Of a stretch of 64,000 bases of DNA, positions 43,865 through 52,545 are shown in pieces. The notes under the pieces were generated by a model, which searched no databases, was not told the DNA's origin, and saw nothing but the letters and a program-made list of their open reading frames with translations. The position numbers were made by a program, and so were the translations under genes. The DNA lies in the NCBI RefSeq assembly GCF_001953865.1, contig NZ_MQUQ01000009.1, forward strand, positions 176,705 to 240,704. Direction: 5' to 3'. The stretch is from Amycolatopsis coloradensis (lineage in GTDB: Bacteria; Actinomycetota; Actinomycetes; Mycobacteriales; Pseudonocardiaceae). How positions within the stretch are numbered: the first letter of the stretch is position 1; every line of letters begins with the position of its first letter.

Positions 43865-44616
43865 GTCTTGCCTCCCTCGTAGATCTTCTTGAACCCGTTG
43901 GTCCCGTGGACCGTTAGTTTGCTGCCCTCCGGCAGCACGATCCCGAGCAGGCCGTCACAGCTCGTCTTACCCGTGCACGGGACATTGTTGATGACCACAG
44001 ACGCCTCCGTGATACCGCTATCGCGCATCTCGGCGGCGAGCTTCAGCTCGACATCCGCGGCCGCCGTCACCGGTCGCATCGTGCAGCCCGACTCCTTCAG
44101 AATCTCGTCCACCCGGTCCGTGCGGTCATCCAGCCCGCTAGTGATGGGCTCGGCCTCCTTACCAGGCGAGAACCATTGTCCCTGGGTCTTTACCCCACGA
44201 ACGCCGGGCGTCGGCCCCGGCGGCAACTCCCGCCGCAACCGCTCGACCAGGGCATCGTCGTCCTGTTCGTCCACGTCTCGATCACCGGACGAAGAGGCCG
44301 GACCAGGAGGGCTGGTCTGTCCAGAAGCGCCAGCCGAAGTGGACTCCGCCGGCACTCCCAAGCTGAGAAGATACCCGTCGAGCAGGTCAGACGACTGGCC
44401 AATCAGGCCGGAGACCACCTCCGACGAGGACTTCACCTCGCCGGGCAAGTTCGGCAGTCTGATGAAGTCAGGATCAGACACACCGGCCGCGACCTCCGAC
44501 CACTTCACACCAGCTTCTTCAAGCTCCTGATCAGCCAGCTTGAGAGCGGCGATAGCCGCCTTCGCCTTGACGACCGCAGTCCGCACCCCCGCTGCGATCT
44601 CCTCAACCAAACCCAC
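43852..44616 (-). CDS. DddA-like (SCP1.201-type) deaminase toxin
   Basis: A 254-residue protein. The N-terminal 75 residues are helical (GLVEEIAAGVRTAVVKAKAA, LADQELEEAGVKWSEVAAGV), like ESX-type leader regions; a disordered linker follows. The C-terminal 75 residues match the SCP1.201/DddA-like fold: TAAADVELKLAAEMRDSGIT, SVVINNVPCTGKTSCDGLL, LPEGSKLTVHG. Zinc would be held by the two Cys (PC and SC, about 211 and 219). The position usually written HxE reads DVE here. DddA deaminates cytosine in double-stranded DNA; activity here is unproven. The GTG at 44616 follows GGGGAGG. Confidence 0.8.
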   Translation of the reverse strand: MGLVEEIAAGVRTAVVKAKAAIAALKLADQELEEAGVKWSEVAAGVSDPDFIRLPNLPGEVKSSSEVVSGLIGQSSDLLDGYLLSLGVPAESTSAGASGQTSPPGPASSSGDRDVDEQDDDALVERLRRELPPGPTPGVRGVKTQGQWFSPGKEAEPITSGLDDRTDRVDEILKESGCTMRPVTAAADVELKLAAEMRDSGITEASVVINNVPCTGKTSCDGLLGIVLPEGSKLTVHGTNGFKKIYEGGKTWQW

Positions 44617-44897
44617 GGCCCCTCCCCAGAGCGTCGCTCGACCGGAGATCAACTCGCGGGAGCATTCTCGCAGGTCGAAGTACTCCAGCATCGGCTTCGA
44701 CCCTGAGTCGACCGTTCGGCGACCTTGTCCGTCGTTGAGTGCCCAGCCGAGAAGACACGGAACCCCGTCCCGGTGACCGCTACCTTCTACGCCGCCAAAC
44801 GAGTGAACAACTGGCGACGTGACAACGGCAGAACCCGGAGTGGCGTACCTCTCGACGAGCCGCCGGATCCAGGCAGGCGCGAGGAAAGGGCGACACG

Positions 44898-45368
44898 GTG
44901 AAGACCTTCACACGACGAGACACAGGCACAGCGGCGGTAACCGTAGGCGCCGGACAAACAGCGAAGCGAGCGACCGCAGCTGTCGCCGCACTCGCCATCG
45001 CCAGCAGCGCGGCATTGGTAGGAGCACCGAGCGCGGCGGCTGAAGACCCTACGCAAGTCAAGCTTTCGTACTACGCAACCTCGTTCATCGGCAACGTCCA
45101 CTGGTTCAACAGGTCTGTTCAAGTCGATGGCCTGCTCCGCGCCCTGCCAGGCAGCTGTCGACGGGTTTGGGCTGCGACGATGACCGCCGACTCCCGGCAA
45201 TTGGACGCCCGAAGCACCAGCCTCCAATGCGGGACGTCTGAAAAAAGCCTCACCGTACCTGCCGATGTTCCTGGCGGCGCAGCAAAGGTTCAGTTCATAT
45301 TTAAAGGACCCAATGACGAGGTGCTGGACGCCTGTGTGGCGTATATCGGCGACGAATTTTGTGATTAA
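44898..45368 (+). CDS. Secreted protein of unknown function
   Basis: A 156-residue exported protein: a twin-basic leader, then a hydrophobic stretch (AVAALAIASSAALVGAPSAA) with likely cleavage after AAA. The mature part is beta-rich with four Cys (GSCRRVW, LQCGTS, DACVAYIGDEFC), probably two disulfides. No family recognised. The GTG at 44898 follows GAAAGGGCG. It is divergent from the toxin operon. Confidence 0.65.
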   Translation: MKTFTRRDTGTAAVTVGAGQTAKRATAAVAALAIASSAALVGAPSAAAEDPTQVKLSYYATSFIGNVHWFNRSVQVDGLLRALPGSCRRVWAATMTADSRQLDARSTSLQCGTSEKSLTVPADVPGGAAKVQFIFKGPNDEVLDACVAYIGDEFCD

Positions 45369-45570
45369 GGGTCGTCAAGGGTAGACCTACACCCTGACCT
45401 GGGGTGGGGCGTCGCAATCACTACCTCCTGAGGTCCGCCAGACCGCGCCGGTGGTGCCGCACGTGGCGCCCCACCTTTCTCGAACTCGGTGGCACCCCTG
45501 CTGACCGAAACTGTCGGTTCCTCGTGACACGATGCGGCTGCTGCACCCGCACAACCCGGAGATGATCACG

Positions 45571-45810
45571 ATGACCGACACCGAGACCGCTCAGCCTGAC
45601 CTTGCCGGAGCGAAGATCTACGCCTACATCGTGGCGATGGAGGAACCCGGCTCTGACCGGGGTGAGCGGTGGTTCGTCGTCGGAGAGCACGAGGACGAGG
45701 ACCAGAACGAGGTCTGGTACCGCAAGACCCCTGACGCGTCGCCGCGCAAGGCGCTGATCAAGGCTTCGACTCTGCGGGACCAACCCACCTGGGTTCGTGT
45801 CGAGGCTTGA
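45571..45810 (+). CDS. Small acidic protein
   Basis: A 79-residue soluble protein (IYAYIVAMEEPGSDRGERWF, GEHEDEDQNEVWYRKTPDA). No known family. The ATG at 45571 is preceded by CGGAG with a long spacing. It looks like a single small fold. Convergent with the small ORF at 45821. Confidence 0.55.
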   Translation: MTDTETAQPDLAGAKIYAYIVAMEEPGSDRGERWFVVGEHEDEDQNEVWYRKTPDASPRKALIKASTLRDQPTWVRVEA

Positions 45811-45820
45811 CCGCCTCCCC

Positions 45821-45991
45821 CTACGGTCGACGCCGGTCGAGCCTCTTCGGCTTGGGCGGCGGCGTCGTCCTGCCGGACAGTTCGACCTCGACGTCGGCGA
45901 AGGTCGTCGTCGCGGATTCGTCCATCTTGTCCGTGACGACGACCTGGTAGCGGCCGTCCGGCCAGGGACGAGGCCCGCAGGGGTTCCGCAT
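45821..45991 (-). CDS. Possible small protein fragment
   Basis: A 56-residue frame with protein-like composition (PCGPRPWPDGRYQVVVTDKM, FADVEVELSGRTTPPPKPKR). GGAGGGG is directly next to the ATG, too close for normal initiation, so the real gene may begin upstream in another frame (LLGTEIATMIAWPERH). It may be a frameshifted remnant. 45992-46239 holds nothing I can support. Confidence 0.35.
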   Translation of the reverse strand: MRNPCGPRPWPDGRYQVVVTDKMDESATTTFADVEVELSGRTTPPPKPKRLDRRRP

Positions 45992-46239
45992 CCCCTCCGC
46001 AGGGGTGAGCGTCCTCGGCCCACGACAGACTCGGCATGCGCAGCGTGTCTTTCAGGCCAGGCGATCATTGTCGCGATCTCAGTCCCGAGCAGGTCGACGT
46101 GCTCGTGCCCTCGGAACTTCGCGATCGTTCAGGTCGACGTGCGCGGCCACTGTGTTCAGTGCCGGCGTTGCAGACGAGCTGTCCTGGCAGCTGATATCAG
46201 GTCAGTCTCTCATCCGATCAGGAGAACGCAACACCTGTC

Positions 46240-46407
46240 TCAGACGGTTAGTCCGTCGGCGTCGTCGTGCTCACTTCCCACCGGGAACGGCCGAGCGGGC
46301 TCGCTCTCTGGCGACTCTGGGTACATGACGGCCGACACCGCGGCGTCGTGGGCGCCGTCGAGCCCGGCTCCGCTTGTGGCGAGGACGTTCTCCCAGTCGA
46401 ATCCCAT
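46240..46407 (-). CDS. Small protein of the repeated gene pair, copy 2 (intact)
   Basis: A 55-residue acidic protein starting MGFDWENVLATSGAGL, equal in length to copy 1 (12019-12186) and sharing DAAVSAVMYP and a PFPVGSEHDD tail. It lies ten bases after the stop of the 280-residue partner. No strong RBS is seen, so translation may be coupled to the partner. Family unknown. Confidence 0.65.
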   Translation of the reverse strand: MGFDWENVLATSGAGLDGAHDAAVSAVMYPESPESEPARPFPVGSEHDDADGLTV

Positions 46408-46417
46408 GGCGGTGACT

Positions 46418-47260
46418 TTATCCGTACTCCTCGAGGATCCGGATGACCCGGGCGTTGACCTCATCCGCGCGGGTGAGGATCGCAGCTTCTTCCTCGGCGG
46501 TGATATGGCGTTTTCCGCCCACCGGCTCAGGCTCGATACGACGCCGCTGAACATCAGGACTGTCGATCAGGGTCGCCATCGCGTGCACCAGACCTGACAG
46601 CGACGACGGATGCATCGAGCCATATCGGTCGAGGTAGCCCCACTGGTCGATCGCCGGCAGAAGGTTCGGGTAGTCGGGCCAGTCCAGCCAGCCGGGGCTC
46701 GGATCGTCACGCTCGTGGCGGTGCTGCTCCTCGTCGGCGACTGTGTCGCGTTGGTGGCCCAAGGCCCGGACGGCATCCTGCGACCAGTCGTTGTTCGTGC
46801 CGATCACCTCGAGCCACGACCACACGGCGCACGCCGGGCAATCCGCCTCGTCGGTGGTCCGGCCGATGACCGGGCGCAGACTCTGCAGACGTTCTGGTGT
46901 GAGGCCTCGTACCAGGGTTCGGCTGAGGCCCAGACCTCCCTGGTCTGGCGGTGCCAGCAGCACCGCGGCGAACACCAGCCGGCGCAGCCTCAACCTCGTG
47001 ATCCAGTCGACGTCCGGGTCGTTGATGCGGCTTGTGCCGCCGTGCACAAGCCGACTGAGCACGGTCACGTCGCCCAGAAGAACGGACGGCCATGCCGGGG
47101 CCGGGGCCGGGGTCGCGGGACGCAACGTGTTGAGCAGCTTCCGTGACGGTGCCACCTGCTCGGAGAAGCGGTCGAGCGTCGCCTCGTCCCGGCGGTCGAC
47201 CGGATTTCCGGTGACCGCGCACCAGTCAAGCCACAGATCGGGCAGCACCGGGTCTGTCAT
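46418..47260 (-). CDS. 280-residue protein of the repeated gene pair, copy 2 (intact)
   Basis: An intact soluble protein starting MTDPVLPDLWLDWCAVTGNP. Features: LRLRRLVFAAVLLAPPDQGG (helix then loop), a Cys pair in ADCPACAVWSWLEVIGTNN (possible metal or redox site), NLLPAIDQWGYLDRYGSMHP, and a C-terminal helix ITAEEEAAILTRADEVNARV. I know no family. It is repeated as a decayed copy at 12197-13036 and as a 5' fragment at 54016-54075. It is transcribed away from the neighbouring prophage genes, so it is not obviously part of the head-tail operon. The first 20 bases upstream are conserved among copies. Confidence 0.7.
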   Translation of the reverse strand: MTDPVLPDLWLDWCAVTGNPVDRRDEATLDRFSEQVAPSRKLLNTLRPATPAPAPAWPSVLLGDVTVLSRLVHGGTSRINDPDVDWITRLRLRRLVFAAVLLAPPDQGGLGLSRTLVRGLTPERLQSLRPVIGRTTDEADCPACAVWSWLEVIGTNNDWSQDAVRALGHQRDTVADEEQHRHERDDPSPGWLDWPDYPNLLPAIDQWGYLDRYGSMHPSSLSGLVHAMATLIDSPDVQRRRIEPEPVGGKRHITAEEEAAILTRADEVNARVIRILEEYG

Positions 47261-47374
47261 CGTTCCAGGCTGCCAGCCCGTACTCGCGATCCGCCGTACG
47301 GCCTGAGATCCATGGGGCCTGGCGGAGATCCCGTTCGGGATCGGGCCGGTTCAGACGCCCCGCCGGCTGGAGTC

Positions 47375-47590
47375 ATGGCCGTGGCGCTGGAGCGGGGCAA
47401 CGCGGCCGTGCCAACACCCGGCGGCGCGACGTCGACCACCATCGGCCCGTACTCCGCGACCTACGCGGCCAGCCGAGCATCCGGCGACGGGCTCAGTCAC
47501 GACCAGCGGATGCGGCTGCGCAAGGCTGCCGGACGCGGGAAGGCGTTCAGCATCGGCACCGTCGTGCCCGTACCGCGGATCCGCCTGTGA
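47375..47590 (+). CDS. Truncated phage head-tail connector-like protein
   Basis: A 71-residue protein. TTIGPYSATYAASRASGDGL followed by RMRLRKAAGRGKAFSIGTV matches the C-terminal end of actinophage connector proteins (xGPYSVTY...LRRAAGRG-F). Full-length homologues have about 60 to 80 more N-terminal residues, missing here, so this is the left deletion edge of the prophage. The stop overlaps the next start (GTGA). Confidence 0.6.
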   Translation: MAVALERGNAAVPTPGGATSTTIGPYSATYAASRASGDGLSHDQRMRLRKAAGRGKAFSIGTVVPVPRIRL

Positions 47591-47919
47591 CCCCCGAAGG
47601 GCTGATCGGACAGCGGCTCACGATCTCCCGCCCTGCGGACACCAACCGGTACGGCGACCCACTACCCGCCACCGAGCATCCCCTCGATGACTGCGTGCTC
47701 GCTCCCGGCGGTTCGAGCGAAACGACCGACCGAGCCGATCAAGTGACCGCCAGAATGACCGTCTACACAGGACTGCGCGCCGACGTTGGGCCGGCAGACC
47801 GCGTGACACTGCCCGACGGCACCCGTTGGCAGGTCGTCGGCACCCCCGAGCGCTTTCCGAGCCCTTTCGCTGCGGACTCCGGGGTGTGCGTGATCGCGTT
47901 GGAGAGGATGACCGGCTGA
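47587..47919 (+). CDS. Phage head-tail adaptor/stopper-like protein
   Basis: A 110-residue protein with the compact beta composition of head completion proteins: GLIGQRLTISRPADTNRYGD, LRADVGPADRVTLPDGTRWQ, VVGTPERFPSPF. It lies between the connector remnant and a gp10-like gene, the standard siphophage order. Overlapping start and stop codons on both sides. Confidence 0.7.
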   Translation: MTPEGLIGQRLTISRPADTNRYGDPLPATEHPLDDCVLAPGGSSETTDRADQVTARMTVYTGLRADVGPADRVTLPDGTRWQVVGTPERFPSPFAADSGVCVIALERMTG

Positions 47920-48236
47920 TGGCCGACATTGAGTTCGTACCTGACCACCGCGGCCTCGCGCAGCTGCTGCGCGGAACTGAGGTGCACGGCCTGATCATGG
48001 ATCGCGCCCGAGGCGGCGCGCAGTTCGCCGAGACCATCGCACCGCGACGGACCGGGGAGTACGCGGCCGGAATCCAGGCCGAGGACGGAGGACTCGGCGG
48101 GCGACGGCTAGATCGGCCGGTCGGGCTGATCGTGGCGACGGCGCCGCACTCTGCGGCAGTGGAGTGGGGTAACGATCACCAGAACCACCCGCACCACGTG
48201 CTCGCCCGCACGATCGACATCGTGGAGGCGGGCTGA
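47919..48236 (+). CDS. HK97 gp10-like head-tail/tail component
   Basis: A 105-residue protein: LRGTEVHGLIMDRARGGAQF, TIAPRRTGEYAAGIQAEDGG, ATAPHSAAVEWGND, HVLARTIDIV. The P-R-R-T-G-x-Y/L-xxS/G-I and HSxxVEWG features are typical of gp10-type proteins. The ATG overlaps the previous stop (TGATG). Confidence 0.75.
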   Translation: MADIEFVPDHRGLAQLLRGTEVHGLIMDRARGGAQFAETIAPRRTGEYAAGIQAEDGGLGGRRLDRPVGLIVATAPHSAAVEWGNDHQNHPHHVLARTIDIVEAG

Positions 48237-48237
48237 C

Positions 48238-48627
48238 GTGGGCATGGTGATGCCGCCGTTCCCCGACGCCGAGACCGTGGTGATGGCGCTACTCGACCCG
48301 GTCGCGCCCACCGTGACCGCCACCCCGGCCACGCTGACCCCGCCGCTGATCCGGGTGCAGCGCGTCGGCGGGTCCGACAATCAGATCACCGACTACCCGC
48401 GCATGGAGATCGCCTGCTACGGCACCGACCGCGCCGACGCCTGGCAGCTCGCCGAGCAGTGCCGACAACTGATCCTCGGCAGTGTCCGGACACGGGTGGC
48501 CGGCGTGCTCATCGACACCGCGCGCACCGACAACCCGCCCACGCAAGTGCCGTACGCAACGACTGAAGACGTCCGGCGAGTCGTGGGCTACTTTCACTTT
48601 TCACGGCGACGCACAGTCCCTATTTAA
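48238..48627 (+). CDS. Phage tail terminator-like protein
   Basis: A 129-residue protein: PPFPDAETVVMALLDPVAPT, PPLIRVQRVGGSDNQITDYP, RMEIACYGTDRADAWQLAEQ. This pattern is characteristic of tail terminator/minor tail proteins placed just before the major tail protein gene. Here that next gene is displaced by an antiparallel insertion, and the 3' end overlaps that inserted gene by eight bases. Confidence 0.7.
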   Translation: MGMVMPPFPDAETVVMALLDPVAPTVTATPATLTPPLIRVQRVGGSDNQITDYPRMEIACYGTDRADAWQLAEQCRQLILGSVRTRVAGVLIDTARTDNPPTQVPYATTEDVRRVVGYFHFSRRRTVPI

Positions 48628-49348
48628 GTGCGATAATTGCCACTACAACTCCTGCGGCGGCAATCACCGAACCGACGGTCGAAACTACTATAATGTTCCG
48701 ATGTCGGCGATGCTCTTGTCTGTCTCGGTAATATTCTTCCAGGGTTGTTGGCACAATAACGCAATACATATACGGCGCCAATTGTAGAACTTTTGACTTC
48801 CACCAATTCGAAATCATGAGCGGAAAGGCGATAATGGCCACAAGCGGACTAACTAGAAAACACTCTGCCAATGTGACGCCAGTGCCATCCAGTACGCCCG
48901 TGATGGCCAAAATCCCGGTCAGGATCATAAAAGACATGACTTGTCCAATGAATGCCATGATCTTGTAGTATGTTTTATCGCGCCTTGCCTTTGATTCCTT
49001 CCAGGGGGGAAATTCTCGCGTGGTGCGACGTGCAGCCCACCCCGAAACCAGAGAGTTGCAGGCTTCCCTTTGGCCAAAAACGGACGCCATATCCCCACTT
49101 AAGGTGACTTCAAGTCTTGATGTTTTTATGTGAAGTTTCCGGCGCTCGTCGGGCTTTAATCGTCGGAGATCCTCTGGTGAACTGAATTCACCACCAATAA
49201 ATTCGACAAACGGCGTGTCTTCATCTTCGCGAATGTGATCAAGAAGGGCTTCCAGGTCATCGATAGTGACAAGGATACGGCCTAAACCTAATCGGACCGC
49301 CTTCTTGTCTTCGCTGCCTACTGGGATCCCGCGTCGATAAACAGTCAT
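48620..49348 (-). CDS. Membrane protein inserted antiparallel inside the prophage tail operon
   Basis: A 242-residue protein with a soluble N-terminus (LGRILVTIDDLEALLDHIRE, FIGGEFSSPEDLRRLKPDER, LHIKTSRLEVTLSGDMASVF) and three hydrophobic C-terminal segments (IMAFIGQVMSFMILTGILAI, CFLVSPLVAIIAFPLMIS, IIVVSTVGSVIAAAGVVVAI). The gene is clearly AT-richer than the flanking phage genes and reads against them, as expected of a moron or acquired accessory gene. No family recognised. The start is uncertain (49348 or 49420). Confidence 0.65.
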   Translation of the reverse strand: MTVYRRGIPVGSEDKKAVRLGLGRILVTIDDLEALLDHIREDEDTPFVEFIGGEFSSPEDLRRLKPDERRKLHIKTSRLEVTLSGDMASVFGQREACNSLVSGWAARRTTREFPPWKESKARRDKTYYKIMAFIGQVMSFMILTGILAITGVLDGTGVTLAECFLVSPLVAIIAFPLMISNWWKSKVLQLAPYMYCVIVPTTLEEYYRDRQEHRRHRNIIVVSTVGSVIAAAGVVVAIIALK

Positions 49349-49401
49349 GCCGCATAAGTCGGCCAAGTAGCTCGATCTGTAACAGACCAGGATGAGACGA
49401 C

Positions 49402-49968
49402 GTGACTGTTCCCGCCACAACCACCTACGACGCCCTGAAGAAGAAGCAGAGCGACCTGATCCGCAAGGCGCTCGAAGGGTCCATCTTCATCGCTGACCAT
49501 TCCGCAGACCTGCCCACGGCGCTCACCTCCGGCGCCGACGGGAAACTGCTCGCCCTGCCACCCGGATACGAAGACGTCGGCTGGGTCGATAAGGGCGACG
49601 GAGCGACCTGGAGCCGCTCGGTCGACACCTCTGAAGTCGACTCCTGGGGCGCGGTCGAACCGACCCGGACCGACATCACCAAGCAGACCGACGGCTTGAA
49701 GTTCACCGCGCAGGAGACCAAACGCAAGACGCTGGAGCTGTACGAGGGAGTGAACCTCGCGGCTGTCACGCCGGACGCGACCACTGGTGAGGTGCGCTTC
49801 GATCGCCCGGCCCGGCCGAGCACGCGCTACTTCCGCGCCTTCGGGTTGTTCGTCGACGGCGTTGGCGCCGACGCGATCTACGTCGCGAAGCTCGCACCGA
49901 AAGCCACCGTCGCCGATCCCGGCGATCAGAAGTGGTCCGACGCCGATGACCCGGTCGGGATAGGGCGT
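49402..49968 (+). pseudogene. Truncated phage major tail protein, open into ligD
   Basis: The GTG at 49402 starts TVPATTTYDALKKKQSDLIR, with LPPGYEDVGWVDKGDGATWS and a FTAQETKRKTLELYEGVN segment typical of actinophage major tail (tube) proteins. Phage-like sequence ends near 49968 (DADDPVGIG); the C-terminal domain is missing. No stop codon follows before the ligase start, so the frame continues for about 50 unrelated codons and then in frame through LigD. This marks a deletion junction that removed the tape-measure and later tail genes. Confidence 0.65.
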
Positions 49969-50121
49969 GGTCGCCCAGCCGTCACGCACCTGCAGAAAGG
50001 CTCATCACTGCTGTTCAGCCGATGTCACATGTGGACAATCGACATGCACTCCGCGACCCTTCGAGGGACGATAGGGCATGCGGCGAATGGGCCTCGTCGT
50101 GGAGCCGACGGGAGGTGCGAG

Positions 50122-52176
50122 ATGACGCGGAAGCCACGCCGTGACGACTCCCTCGTGCCCGGCTGGATCGAGCCGATGCTGGCCAAGCCCGACAGCGGCA
50201 GGTTGCCCGAAGGCGAGGCGTGGTCCTACGACTACAAACTCGACGGCTACCGCACGTCAATGCAGATCGCCCCCGACGGCACGACCCGGCTGACCAGCCG
50301 CAACGGCATCGACTTCACCGACGAGTTCGCCGAGCTCGCCGGCGTCCTCGGTCCCGCGCTGGACGGCCAAGCCGTCGTGCTGGACGGGGAGATCGTCGTC
50401 TACAACGACGCCGGACAACCCGACTTCGGGCTGCTGCAGGAGCGCCGCGACCGCTATCAGACCCACCGCAGCTCACCACGTCGCGACGAGCCCTTCGAGG
50501 ACCTGCCGATCCGGTTCCTGGCGTTCGACTTACTGCAGCTCGGCGACGAGTCCCTTCTGCGAACGCCCTGCGACGACCGTCGTCAGCAGCTGGTGGCGCT
50601 GCCGATGCCGGACCCGTACCGGGTCGCCATCGTACGGTCGTTCACTTTCACCGAGCTGGACGCCGATCGCCGGACCGTCGAGGATCTGCTGGCCCATGTC
50701 GCTGCCGCGGGTCACGAGGGCCTGGTCGCGAAGAACCGCCGCGCGCCCTACACCCCGGGCAAGCGGACCGACGCCTGGCTCAAGCACCCCAGGACCCACA
50801 CGAGCGAGGTCATCCTGTGCGGCTGGCGCGCAGGCCAGGGCCGCTTCACCGGTACCGTTGGCGGCCTGCTGCTCGGCGCTCACGACCCCGGAGCCGGCGA
50901 CCTTGTGTACATCGGAGACGTGGGCACCGGCATGAGCACCGCCGAACGCGCCCGCCTCCGCACTCTCCTCGAGCCTCTCGCGCGGCCACGGCACCCGTTC
51001 GCCGAGGATCCACCGCGCGCCGACGTCGCCCGTGCTCGCTGGGTGGAGCCGGTGCTCGTCGGCGAGGTCGTCTACCGGCAGTTCACCCGCAGCGGCGGCC
51101 GCCTCCGCCACACGGCGTGGCGAGGCCTGCGGGACGACAAACAGGCCCGCGACGTGCTTCTCCCCCAGCCACACCACCGGCCCGCGACCGAGCCACGATC
51201 CGCCCAGCCTGCCGTGGCGACCGAGCCAACCGAGGTCCACCCGCAGAAGACCCCCAGCACCAAGATCACCGTGCAGGCGGGAGCACGGCAACTCACGCTG
51301 TCGAACCTGGACAAACCCCTGTACCCGGACGGCTTCACCAAAGGCGAGGTCACCCACTACATCTCGCACATCGCCCCCGTGCTGCTGCCGCATCTCGCCG
51401 GGCGCCCGATCACGGTCATCCGATTCCCCGACGGCGTCGGCAGCGAGCAGTTCTTCGAGAAGAACGTCCCCCGCGGCGCCCCCAACTGGCTTCCCACCGT
51501 GACGCTGCCAAGCACCGGCGCCCGGAGCCGTCACGGCGCACGTGGCGAGCCGATCGAGTACCCGCTGTTCAAGGAGCTGGCCGCGCTGGTGTGGGCGGCG
51601 AACATGGCTGCCCTGGAGATCCACGTCCCCCAGTACACAGTGGATGTTGGCCCGCCGCCGGTGCGCCGCCCGCCGGACCGGCTGGTGTTCGACCTCGACC
51701 CCGGACCCGAGACGTCCATCGTGGACTGCTGCCGGGTCGCCGAACGACTCCAGCACGAACTCGCCGACGACGGGCTCACCGCGTACGCCACCACGTCCGG
51801 GTCGAAAGGCCTCCAGCTGTACTGCGCCATCGACACAGAGGACCCGGCCGCACCATCGGCCTACGCGAAGCGGCTGGCTCAGCGCCTGGCGCGCGAGACA
51901 CCGGACCGGGTGACCGCGGTGATGGCCAAGGCGCAGCGAACGGGGCGGGTATTCATCGACTGGTCGCAGAACAACCCCGCCAAGACCACCATCACGCCGT
52001 ACTCCCTGCGCGGCCGCGACCAGCCGACCGTCGCCACCCCGGTCACCTGGGCCGAAGTAGGCGCCTGCCGCCGCGCGGAACAACTCAGGTTCACCGCCGA
52101 CGACGTACTGGGCCGCGTGGACGAGCTCGGCGACCTGTTCGCAGGTTTCGAAACCACACGCGCGGAACTGCCTTAA
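50122..52176 (+). CDS. ligD: ATP-dependent DNA ligase D, ligase-polymerase two-domain form
   Basis: A 684-residue protein for non-homologous end joining. The N-terminal adenylating ligase has motif I as YDYKLDGYRT (Lys about residue 38), GEIVVYND, GHEGLVAKNRRAPYTPGKRT and WLKHPR. The C-terminal primase/polymerase domain (about 385-670) carries LSNLDKPLYPDG, RFPDGVGSEQFFEKNVPRGA, the metal-binding FDLDPGPE, TTSGSKGLQLY and RVFIDWSQNN. The phosphoesterase domain of mycobacterial LigD is absent, as in other split actinobacterial forms. No Ku gene is in the window. The ATG at 50122 follows GGGAGG with six-base spacing. Confidence 0.93.
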   Translation: MTRKPRRDDSLVPGWIEPMLAKPDSGRLPEGEAWSYDYKLDGYRTSMQIAPDGTTRLTSRNGIDFTDEFAELAGVLGPALDGQAVVLDGEIVVYNDAGQPDFGLLQERRDRYQTHRSSPRRDEPFEDLPIRFLAFDLLQLGDESLLRTPCDDRRQQLVALPMPDPYRVAIVRSFTFTELDADRRTVEDLLAHVAAAGHEGLVAKNRRAPYTPGKRTDAWLKHPRTHTSEVILCGWRAGQGRFTGTVGGLLLGAHDPGAGDLVYIGDVGTGMSTAERARLRTLLEPLARPRHPFAEDPPRADVARARWVEPVLVGEVVYRQFTRSGGRLRHTAWRGLRDDKQARDVLLPQPHHRPATEPRSAQPAVATEPTEVHPQKTPSTKITVQAGARQLTLSNLDKPLYPDGFTKGEVTHYISHIAPVLLPHLAGRPITVIRFPDGVGSEQFFEKNVPRGAPNWLPTVTLPSTGARSRHGARGEPIEYPLFKELAALVWAANMAALEIHVPQYTVDVGPPPVRRPPDRLVFDLDPGPETSIVDCCRVAERLQHELADDGLTAYATTSGSKGLQLYCAIDTEDPAAPSAYAKRLAQRLARETPDRVTAVMAKAQRTGRVFIDWSQNNPAKTTITPYSLRGRDQPTVATPVTWAEVGACRRAEQLRFTADDVLGRVDELGDLFAGFETTRAELP

Positions 52177-52264
52177 GGGACGTCTTGTGGTGGGTGGTGC
52201 TGGTGTTGCGGATCAGTCCGTGAGCAGGATGTTGTGAAGGTGGACGATTCCGGAGCCGTGTCGT

Positions 52265-52545
52265 TCAGGGGCGGGCGGCGCGGTGGAAGTCGCGCAGGAT
52301 CTTCCAGCACTTCATCCGAGCCAGCGCGTGTTCGATGCGGGCGCGGATCTTGCGGTGGCCGACGTTGAGGTCTCCTTTCCAGTCCGACAGATCGCTGCTG
52401 TCAAGGGGTTTGCGGTAGGGCACGATCACCTCGGAGTTGCATTAATAGCCGTCATCAGCCATGACCAAGCGCCCCGCCAGTTTGTACTCGATCCCAGAGT
52501 CGCGATAGACGGTGCAGTTGTCACCCGCGCGACACTTACCGCGGA
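52265..52545 (-). pseudogene. IS5-family transposase 3' relic
   Basis: The minus strand reads YRDSGIEYKLAGRLVMADDG and Y, then TAA, then CNSEVIVPYRKPLDSSDLSD, HRKIRARIEHALARMKCWKI and LRDFHRAARP. This matches the C-terminal part of IS5/IS112-type DDE transposases (GY..NPEVIVPYRKP, the catalytic Glu in RARVEHAxARMK). It lacks the N-terminal half and carries an in-frame stop, so it is inactive. Confidence 0.8.

Noticed and set aside
50220..52223. Long plus-strand ORF overlapping ligD in another frame
   Set aside because: Arginine/proline-rich translation typical of a GC-rich shadow frame; the ligase motifs lie in the other frame.
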